Of a stretch of 64,000 nt of DNA, positions 56,166 to 64,000 are shown piece by piece. The notes below the pieces were generated by a model. The model was not told the origin of the DNA. It did not search any database and saw nothing but the letters and a program-made list of their open reading frames with translations. Made by a program: the position numbers and the translations under genes. Origin of the DNA: Gerris lacustris (Eukaryota; Arthropoda; Insecta; Hemiptera; Gerridae). The stretch spans positions 16,307,877 through 16,371,876 of the forward strand of contig OX578282.1 of NCBI GenBank assembly GCA_951217055.1, written 5' to 3'. Numbering within the stretch: the first letter of the stretch is position 1; the number at the start of each line of letters is the position of its first letter.

Positions 56166-57139
56166 TTCGATCGATCTTCAATACCTACCTATATTCCAAC
56201 TCGAATGTTTCTTTATGAGTCTTTATCTATATTTCTCCAGCTTTTAGTTGTACTAAGCAAAAATGTCTTAAAATCTAGAGGTTGTAATCAAAGCCAGAGA
56301 GAATAAAAGTAGAAAGAACTATGAGTTTTTAGTTAGAGATGGAAAGAATTTGTCTGCCTGCATCCAATGCTATTGTTGAAAAGCGCATTCTTTCTTTTAA
56401 CCTTACATAAATTTCTGCTTTTACCATGCAAGTAAAATAAGTCATATTGTTATAAAACATTTGTTTTACCATTACCCTTATTGGTATTTGATCGAATATT
56501 TCAATCGATCAAATCACGAATTTTGAATGTGAAGACACTCTTCAACAACGTTTTTGTCAATGAAAAGATAATTAAATAAATATTAAGAATAAATTCATAC
56601 CTAATATAATTTACAATTCGAGTCCTTCATAGACATTCTATTATCACAAAATATTGATGTTATGGAAAACAAAGTTTTAGTTAAAATGAAAATTGTTGAA
56701 TCGAATAATCGAATTTTATACTTAACGTATGATCGATCACCTTTGATTTTTTGTTAATTACGTTATTTAATCTAACCTTATTAAGTCAGATATGAGGCCT
56801 TAAAAAGTGATGGAGACGTATAGTTTTTATGTGCCTTTAATACATCCCATTATGTAAATTGCTTTTATTATCTGTTTTTAAGGCTCTTTTATAGTTTAGT
56901 ACTTACTTTGAGTGACTTAAATTTCACAGCTCTTCTTGTGTGACTATATATTTATGCAAGTTTTTTTTTTTTTTAAATTCTCTCTCAACACGACATTTAT
57001 TTTCATGTTAAGAGATTGTCTTTTGTTGTTGTTTCTTCTTTTTTTCCCCGAGGCGGATTATTTTATTACGATAGCTTTACCGGTCCTTTGTGTTGAAGTT
57101 TGTCTAGCGTGGAATTTATGTATGAAGAAAACAGGGGAG
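56166..57139. other. Unannotated AT-rich DNA
   Basis: No supported feature; a 70-codon frame at 56936-57148 looks like low-complexity hydrophobic sequence from T-rich DNA. Confidence 0.5.
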
Positions 57140-57620
57140 AGACTTTAAACTGAGAGCTCAAGCTTATAGAACTTGATAATGTGAAGGGACAGTAAGGGAG
57201 ACGTAGACTTAAAAAGGAAGTTAGGTCAAAAGGTCTCGTGGGAGTCTGGTAGGTCGTAGGGCGTTGTTAGAAGGGACGTTATAAAACCTCTAGGGACAAA
57301 GCTTCTAACCTAGCAAGGGACTGAGGTAAAACTTAAAAGTTTTAGGGAAAATTCTCTTGGGGCCGTCTCAGGCTAGGAGACAGCGAAAAGGTCAGTTTCC
57401 AGTAAACTCGAGACTTGTCTGATCTTCTTCTTCTTCTGAGTACACGTGACTCTCTATCCAGGCGACGCGACTTAAATCTTTAAATACCCATTTAATACTA
57501 CCTTCTTTTAAAATCTTCTCTAGGGGGAAAACTTCCAACAAAGTCCTCAGACAACCTTAGTACCTTGTAAACCCCTCCCTTTTGGAAAGTCCAAGTTTTT
57601 ATCTTTTCTTAAAAAAGTAG
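57140..57620. other. Purine-to-pyrimidine island 5
   Basis: Purine-rich plus strand (AAGGGACAG, GGGAGACG, AAAAGGAAG) to about 57410, pyrimidine-rich (CTTCTTCTTCTTCTG, CTCTCTATCC, CCCCTCCC) afterwards. TATAAAAG at 57688-57695 just downstream may be a chance TATA box. Confidence 0.4.
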
Positions 57621-58192
57621 TTTTTCCAAGAGAAGTTGAAAAGAACAAGTATTTACCTGGATTTTAAGACTTGTTCTGTACCGGGTGTATAAAAGAAGCC
57701 CCGAGTGCCATAATGGAGTTAACGCCGTCTGGAATTAATATTACTTTTTAATCGTTTCTTCCCCCGTTTTCCCTAAATCGAAGCTCTTCTTGTCTTGGAG
57801 GATGGGAGAGAAGGGGGTGGAGGGCAAACTTCATCAAACATGGATTAAGAAGTATTGTAAGGCTTAAACAAAAGAGCATTAGTTCTTGGATAAAGTCATT
57901 AAATTGGCTGATTGACTTGATTTGTAAAGACATTGTGTTCTCTATTATACACTAGAGAACTAAAAACTAGAGATAATGTCAGAAAAATATACCAAAAATC
58001 TTAGTTTTAAGTATCTCCATTAACCTTTAACTAATAAAACTAGAGAAGCTAACGTTCTACTACTAAATTAACTTAAGCAACGCGAGGCTCTGCCATGAAA
58101 ATGAGATCTTAGAAGAGGATATCTGGTGATACTTATTTAATATTGCCTAACAAGTTGTAACAGTCTACTCTAAATTAGGCAGAGCATTCTTA

Positions 58193-58486
58193 AGCCTTGT
58201 CCACACTAGTAGACATGTTGCGCGATTTTGGTCTCAGAGACAAGAGACAATGTCTAGTGATTTGTCTATAGACATCGGCTAGACAAACGGCGTCTACGGT
58301 CTCGTTGATAGACCAAAAATCGCATGTCTATGGTTTTCCATTCTAAATGGTAAACACGGTGCAACGGTAGTCATGTTGCGCAACGTGTCTACAAGTGTGG
58401 ACGCTAGACCTAGACAATAGACTGTCTCAGAAGTCGCAACGTCTATAGACACGTTGCGCAACATGTCTACTGGAGTGGACTAGGCT
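58193..58486. mobile_element. PIF-like MITE, 294 bp, TTA target
   Basis: TIRs AGCCTTGTCCACACTAG and, inverted, AGCCTAGTCCACTCCAG, each followed by TAGACATGTTGCGC. TTA lies on both sides (58190-58192, 58487-58489). GTCTATAGAC and TTGCGCAAC words recur inside. The three-base TTA target and outline fit PIF/Harbinger derivatives; no protein remnant supports it. Confidence 0.82.
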
Positions 58487-58499
58487 TTACGGTACACCT

Positions 58500-58614
58500 T
58501 TCTATTTTGGGTGATTTCCGGATGGTAGGTCAAAATTAGCCAGTTGTTGGTCCCATATAAGTTTCAAACTTTTGCGGCCATTTATTTCTCTTCCACATGC
58601 GCATAATAGTACAT
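58500..58614 (+). repeat. Repeat R, copy 10, first part
   Basis: GGATGGTAGGTCAAAATTAG, TTGTTGGTCCCATATAAG, TCTCTTCCACATGCGCA. Interrupted by repeat I, continued at 59083. Confidence 0.75.
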
Positions 58615-59045
58615 TACGCATCTAGTTCGGAAAGTAGCATTTTGCATGCGAGTGTGGATTTTGCACCCGAACGATAGCGAGGGTAATAAAACCACACGAG
58701 CAATGCAAAATGCCGTTTTCGCACGAGTCGCGTACTGTACTTTATCTACGATTGTTAGATTTAAATAATAAATACAGAAAAAAATAAACTTCCTGTATGA
58801 AAGTTCGTACTTCTCTCTTGATAAAGATGACATTAATTCATTTGTTGTATTTTGTGCCTAATTAATTATTTCGGGAGGCGTATTATTCTCTACATATTCG
58901 TCATAATAATTTAAATCACTCATTGATTTTCACAAAAAGACTCGATATAAACAGTTACTTTTATTAAACAAACAGCAAATTAGTTTTTTTAAATGTAAAT
59001 AAACTCGCTAATCGTGCGTAAAGGTGAAGAATTCTTATTTTTTTA
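58615..59045 (+). repeat. Repeat I, copy b
   Basis: Matches the reverse complement of 24880-25200 and lies within the R copy. GCATTTTGCATGCGAGTG and CAATGCAAAATGCCG near the left, GTAAAGGTGAAGAATTCTTA at the right. Confidence 0.7.
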
Positions 59046-59082
59046 CCACCCTAGGGCGGAAAAAAAGAGGAAGGAAGAGAAT

Positions 59083-59137
59083 AAATCTGATGAAAATTGG
59101 TTGTAAAAGAATAAAATCTAAAGTATACGAAAAAGGA
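59083..59137 (+). repeat. Repeat R, copy 10, second part
   Basis: TGGTTGTAAAAGAATAAAATC and AAGTATACGAAAAAGGA; the SINE follows directly. Confidence 0.75.
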
Positions 59138-59423
59138 GGGAGCAAGCGTAGCCGTGTGGGTTAAACCACGTCTGCTCGGCCATCACTGAATCTCGAGTGG
59201 AACGAGACGGGGTTCGATTCCTCGCCGTGACACTCTGATTTATATGGCTCACTATTGATCACATCATACTCGTTTTGGCGGTACTATGTACAGAGGTATG
59301 ATGTGTGAAGTGGCTGGAACTCTCTACCGCGGGGCGTAAAAAGGGCCTAAGTGATGGCCTAATTGCAAGGTTCGAACAAGTGGTTCGTCCTACCCGTCCT
59401 AGTAGAAAGTACTAGACTACTAC
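59138..59423 (+). mobile_element. tRNA-derived SINE, family 2, copy c
   Basis: Head AGCGTAGCCGTGTGGGTTAA (A box), GGGGTTCGATTCC (B box), body as in copy b, TAC-repeat tail. Perfect 14-bp duplication TATACGAAAAAGGA at 59124-59137 and 59424-59437. It split an R copy, which resumes at 59438 with TGCCAGGGAGCTATTTG. Near-identity with copy b (28106) points to recent mobility. Confidence 0.95.
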
Positions 59424-59437
59424 TATACGAAAAAGGA

Positions 59438-59476
59438 TGCCAGGGAGCTATTTGCCACACTAATTGGCAGTCTATC
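59438..59476 (+). repeat. Repeat R, copy 10, 3' end
   Basis: GGGAGCTATTTGCCACACTA then ATTGGCAGTCTAT, the family terminus. Confidence 0.82.
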
Positions 59477-60369
59477 TTAAAGATTACCTCATATATCTAG
59501 ATGTATGTAACATAGTTACATACATCTATTTTTAGACAACTTGAAATAATGTTTGAATATCAGAATTCAGATTTTCAATCGCTTCTTTATATAAATTTAA
59601 TTTATTATATTTTATATTTTTAATTATAAAGTTTTCTTTACAAACAATTTTTATTTTTTCATACATAAAATATTAAGTTAACTTAGATTTTTAAAAGTAC
59701 GAAAAAAAGTAAAAATAATTTTAGCTTTATAAATACTTTCTCTTTAATTTTCAAGAGAAAGCAAAAGTTTTTTTTGTTGAAACTTTGTATTAAAGTTATT
59801 TAAACTTATAAAACAAATCCAGAATAGGTAAAACTTAATAAAATTGTTATATAGATATGAATTAGCATATTATGTTAATTTTGCTATCTAAATATCAGAG
59901 AAATTGCTTATTAAGATTCCTTTTTGATTTGTTTTTTCTTATTAATAATTAAAGATATGTTAAAATTTATAAGATAATATTTTATATTTTTAAAATCTTA
60001 ATTACTCATAATCAATTTATGAACTTTTTAAATGTAAAAGTGGCGAAATAAAATAATTTGTCCTACAGTTGACCGATAAAGTGGTTGTTATCGCACTCAA
60101 AATAGTAGCAAAACAGCTGATTCCTGCACTTACCGCACTCGATTTACTTTACCACACTCATTTTACTTTACCGCACTCCAGTGTTTCCAACTTACGAACA
60201 TAAAGAGCTTAAATCTAAACAAAGATTAAATAATCCAAATGATAATAATAATAGCAATGACAACTAATGATTATTTTTTAACAACTACATGATTTAAACA
60301 CTATATATCAAATATAAAAAAGTAAAGATAGATAATCTAAAAAAAGAATCAAATGTGATGAGTAAGTGT
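59477..60369. other. Unannotated AT-rich DNA
   Basis: Mostly A/T. A 20-bp motif CCGCACTC-ATTTACTTTA recurs three times at 60137-60180. Confidence 0.55.
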
Positions 60370-60425
60370 TATGATGATAAATTTTCGCGCCATCACAATA
60401 CATTCTCTATGTATGAGAAAGTAAA
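60370..60425 (+). repeat. Repeat H, 3' end fragment
   Basis: TTTTCGCGCCATCACAATAC then TTCTCTATGTATGAGAAAG, the terminal part of H only. Confidence 0.7.
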
Positions 60426-60576
60426 AATACACGCAAATTTGAAGGAAAGACTTATTCTTTGTCCGTAATAAATACTTTATAGGAATTTATTCATACTTGG
60501 GTGAAGATCGTACTGCTGTAACTTAAATTGTTTTCAGCTGCACTTCAAAAGGCTATGAATAAGCTGGTATTTTTGA

Positions 60577-60980
60577 GCGTTTCTCGGTTGTTTGTGGTTC
60601 GAGACGTCAGTGGCAGCTATCAAATTGGCTGAGCGGGATGTTTACAGCTGGTTAGATCCAGGGTTATTTGAAGCTTGGCTCTCGATGGCCGAGCTAGCTG
60701 TCCCCGGGATCGTGGTCGGAGGTTATATCGGAATCGTGGGACGGGCTAGGTTTTTGAGTTATGGCTTTTATCCCGTCCTTCCGGTCGAGTTCACGCTGTT
60801 TAGCCCACGACAGCAATTACTCGCCCCGGGAGAGTCGGACTCTACCGACCATTAGATAATCGAGTTGTGATCTATAAATCCCACTGAGCGGACAACTTTA
60901 CCCCTTTCTAGCCACGGTGTACGTCGCGTCCTCCTCCCCTAGCCTCTGTCATCACGACAATCCACTCGCACCGGTTACCT
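60577..60980 (+). other. GC-richer island with a 93-codon open frame
   Basis: The frame from 60577 to 60855 has no ATG at its start; the first internal methionine is about 35 codons in. The peptide (for example WLDPGLFEAWLSMAEL and GYIGIVGRARFLSYGF) is not one I recognise. A good splice-acceptor-like stretch, TTAAATTGTTTTCAG, ends at about 60538, but the frame has a stop between it and 60577. It may be a decayed exon, part of a retroelement, or a chance frame in GC-richer DNA. Not called as a gene. Confidence 0.25.
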
Positions 60981-61924
60981 GGATTTTAGAAATTTGAAAA
61001 ACTACTTTTGTTTGTTCTCAACCTCCAATCTTCTTCACACATTTTGAATCTCTTTTCAGCTTGTCAACTTGTTCAGGTCGAAACTGATTCCAAATAGACT
61101 TGGACAGAAGTCTAATTTCAACTTCAAATCGAAACGTAGTTTCTTCTTTCAAGTTCATTGATGCGTTTCCATGGAACTTGTCATCTTCATAGAAACCTCA
61201 GTGAGGTTGCAAATACGACAATAATAACTAGAAAGCCAATATAAACTGGCATTTCTAATTTGACATTAATGAGGAACTGTGAAAGTCAGCTGCGTCATCA
61301 AATTATCATTACTTCCAAGAAACTGTAATTTTGCAAATTGTATATCTCCGCAGTTACTTCATTCAATACTTCAATTCGAAGAATAAATTCTTACTAGATT
61401 GATAAGTAATTTTCTTAAGGAAACAATAAAAATGTCGACTGTGATGATTTTAAACTAATTTAGTGAAAATTGTTTAAAAAAAACCCTTTTTTCTGTTCCT
61501 ATATAATGATCAATATTCTCTTTTTGTTAAAAATTTGAGTTGATCAATGTTGCGTTAATTACTGCACTGATTAAAAAGTAAGATTAATTAGAAAGAGTCA
61601 ATTCTTAATTGATCAGGATCTTAAGAAAGGATACATTTTTAATTAAGTTTTAATATTTCACGTTTTGCTTCTGAGTGAATTAAAATTCCGTTACGATCGT
61701 ACGCTTTTAAAACTTCGGGACAGTCGCTATCTGTTTTCTCTTCAAACTAGGTGATGAAAGTTTATGTACTTTCCAGACGATCCTTTTTCCTTTAGATCCA
61801 AAAAGGAAAAGAGAGGAACCTGTAATGAAAATCGCTGGTAATTTTTCAGCATAACTAATGAAGAATCAAGATTGGTTTTGACATTAAGCCGATGCTCATC
61901 CATCCGTAGCGAAAACTTTCTTGA
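60981..61924. other. Unannotated DNA
   Basis: No supported feature. Confidence 0.5.
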
Positions 61925-61944
61925 GGGGGGGGGGGGGGGGGGGG
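61925..61944. repeat. Poly(G) tract, 20 G
   Basis: Uninterrupted G run; a second G-rich stretch GGGGAGGGGGGGAGGGG follows at about 62001. Confidence 0.97.
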
Positions 61945-62810
61945 TTAAGATGGAAGGGACTTTGCTTTCTATAATTAATAATTCCTGCCCTCTCTCTCCG
62001 AGGGGAGGGGGGGAGGGGTTTTTATAGAAGGAAGAAAGGGAAGTCTAGACGACTCGATAAAATTTACATTATTGATCCTTGCCCTAATTTATATTCTTAT
62101 TTTATTGTAGAAAAAAAAATAATGGACCAAAAAAGTATTTCGCAGAAAAAAAGAAAAATGCATAATAAGATGCATGATATTTGCAGTCCCCGATATTTTC
62201 CAACACTAATCCTAGCTTAAGAGCTGAGAGAAAAATAAGATTTACTTCGAGGTCTACTTGAAAATACGTAGCGGTTATATGGTAAAAAAAGTGTATTGAA
62301 GTTTAGGTTTATTTTTTTTTTGTTCGGAGGGCGGTTTTTCTCCTTATCTTTGGACAGAATTTATACGACGGGAGCACGGGTTTGCCCTCCTCACTCACAC
62401 TACTCTCCCGACCCCCCGACGGCTTTTTATAAGGACCGGTAAACACGGAAACCATGTAACGCGACACAAATCTCTTTATTTCGGAGTTAGGAGAGAGAAA
62501 AAATTCCATTGCAAAGAAAAGAAGGTGTTTTTTGCACGAAGGTTTTTACAAGAAGGCGTAAGTCTGTGTATGGTTCAAGGTTTTTTTCCTTTTCTTAAAC
62601 TTGTATTTTTCCTTTAGGGGAAAATTTGTATAAAAATATATTAAGAGTTGATGCTGCGAGGAAATTTAATAAAAACTTCTATACTTGTATAGTATTTTCT
62701 AGTGTTCACATTCTTACATAGTAAACAGAAAAATTAGAGTTCATGTAAAATACACCGTGGAAAGTACTCAAATTAGATCGGTACTATTTGGTGTTATCAA
62801 TGACACATTA

Positions 62811-63127
62811 GGTTTGTTCCAACCCGCCTATTTGTACCGTCCTTTGTATCGTCCCGCGGATTGTTCGGGAATAGTTTAGGACAGGTTTTATACGCATGCG
62901 CCAACATTGTACCGTAATAAAATCACGTCAGGTTGGAACGGGTTTAGGACTATAATTCGCATCTTATTAAAAACATTTAAGGAAACCTAACAGTTAGGTA
63001 ACTTTTTACAACATGGGGGGAAAAAAGGGTACGAAACACTGTCTCAAGCCGGGTTAGAACGGCTTTTATTCATCGCTCACGCCCATGACGATCCCGCGGA
63101 CGGTTCACTGCTTGGTTGGAACAAACA
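62811..63127. mobile_element. GGTTTGTTCCAACC MITE, copy c
   Basis: Left half is close to copy a (37889): CGTCCTTTGTATCGTCCCGC, GGACAGGTTTTATACGCATG. The middle is deleted after AACCTAACAGTTAGG, and the right end is mutated (GGTTGGAACAAACA). TA precedes the left end. Confidence 0.85.
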
Positions 63128-63539
63128 TACTGTGAGAATGACAAAATGTATGTGATCAACGTAGTCTTTTGCATACATATGGTCAGAGTTACCAGCGGAA
63201 CACATGGGAGTGATGAGCAGACTTAAACGAGATGCAAACCACTCATAATACCGTCTTTTTTAAAAATAATAAAAATTCTCGTGAAGAAAGTTAAACATTA
63301 TTGATGTAGACGTCTTGTTTATGTTCCTAAAAGCCGTGAGAGCCTGGAACAAATGGAAACAAGCAGAATGGAGAGAATATAGGTAAAGGTCCTTCCTTGA
63401 TATGCCGGCCTCTATTAAAGCTCAATAAGACATAATTTTCAGGGTTTCGTTGATAAAAATTAAACAATTAAGGCTCACTTCACGTACGTATGTGACGCGA
63501 TAATCGCCGGTTTCTGTACGATTAAGTTAAAATTATTAA
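63128..63539. other. Unannotated DNA
   Basis: Nothing recognised. Confidence 0.5.
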
Positions 63540-63800
63540 GTGTAAAATTTCAATAGTTGCATATTATTTTTCTACACTTTAAATTGATGTATAACACTAA
63601 TAATATGTGACTAATACCTTTTTTGTCGCCCGCCATATTGAAAATATTAAGTGTGTAAAATCCAAAAAGTGTCCAGTTGTCACAAATATAGAGATGAAGC
63701 TGTGTGCCGAATTTCATGTTCCTATCTATAGTAGTTTATGAATTGAAAAATACCAACGGACAAACACCAACGGACAGACACCAACGGACATACACACCGA
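63540..63800 (+). repeat. Repeat B, copy c
   Basis: CGCCCGCCATATTGAAAATA, then TTAAGTGTG, GTGTGCCGAATTTCATGTT, and a terminal ACCAACGGACAAAC unit repeated three times with a 14-bp period (63751-63792). Confidence 0.75.
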
Positions 63801-63869
63801 GCCGTTACATATGGTTTCTTTTTGAACTTCGATCAGAAACCTAAAAAGTTAGTAGGCTAACCTAAAGTT

Positions 63870-64000
63870 TAGTTTCGTTCCTGTGTCTATCTCTCACTCT
63901 GTACTGTTCCAATAACTTTTGAATCAAAAGAGATAAACATATGAAACTTCGTTTTGACTGTGTATGAACATATGAACTGAAAGATCGTTTTGACGTGCAT
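63870..64000 (+). repeat. Repeat J, copy (cut by window end)
   Basis: CAATAACTTTTGAATCAAAAG, AGATAAACATATGAAACTTC and GAAAGATCGTTTTGA match the reverse complement of the sequence either side of the hAT element at 33371-35050. Confidence 0.6.

Noticed and set aside
57688..57695. TATAAAAG as a promoter
   Set aside because: No initiator, transcript or downstream gene was found; such motifs are frequent by chance in AT-rich DNA.

Overview
The window looks like a repeat-dense, AT-rich stretch of animal nuclear DNA, most likely from an arthropod. I could not support a single intact protein-coding gene, rRNA gene or free-standing tRNA gene. The animal and arthropod inference rests on tRNA-headed SINEs, PIF/Harbinger, hAT and Tc1/mariner-type non-autonomous elements, possible hammerhead-bearing Penelope-like debris, and degenerate repeats with phrases such as 'AAATTTCGTTGAAATCGG' and runs of CAGACAGAC that are common in insect intergenic DNA. 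The species cannot be named from the sequence. Almost all short open frames are chance frames inside repeats.

Layout. 1-5.3 kb: a SINE with target duplication, a 63-bp minisatellite (617-1196), a MITE with long terminal inverted repeats (TIRs) and an 8-bp duplication (1819-2486), dispersed repeat H (3388-3902) and a 42/84-bp minisatellite (4886-5300). 6-15 kb: a purine-to-pyrimidine island, a foldback (7464-7823), a TIR element (8168-8531), repeat B and two copies of the dominant repeat R, repeat C, and a PIF/Harbinger derivative with transposase remnants (13466-14268). 15-25 kb: repeat G in two inverted copies, a 31-bp minisatellite, a TA-flanked MITE inside an R copy, and a 4.4-kb structure bounded by inverted copies of repeat F that contains a second Harbinger derivative. 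25-36 kb: two copies of SINE family 2, a 127-bp TA tract, satellites of 119, 46 and 27 bp, and a 1.7-kb hAT-like element with a perfect 8-bp duplication (33371-35050). 36-50 kb: a MITE family (37889, 41440, and again at 62811), an R copy split by a 920-bp insert, MITE family M, a retrotransposon gag-protease remnant, a retroposed unit with a hammerhead-like core (46632-46896), and R inserted in M. 50-64 kb: repeat H, SINEs, a foldback (52812-53194), a small hAT (55559-55816) in a duplicated segment, a PIF-like MITE (58193-58486) and GC-richer islands.

Family letters used below are mine: R (about 630 bp, the dominant family), B, C, D, E, F, G, H, I, J (unclassified dispersed repeats) and M (MITE). 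There is no gene network to describe. The main story is insertion on insertion, and it gives clean boundaries and target duplications for several elements. The region could be intergenic or lie in a very long intron; the sequence alone does not decide.
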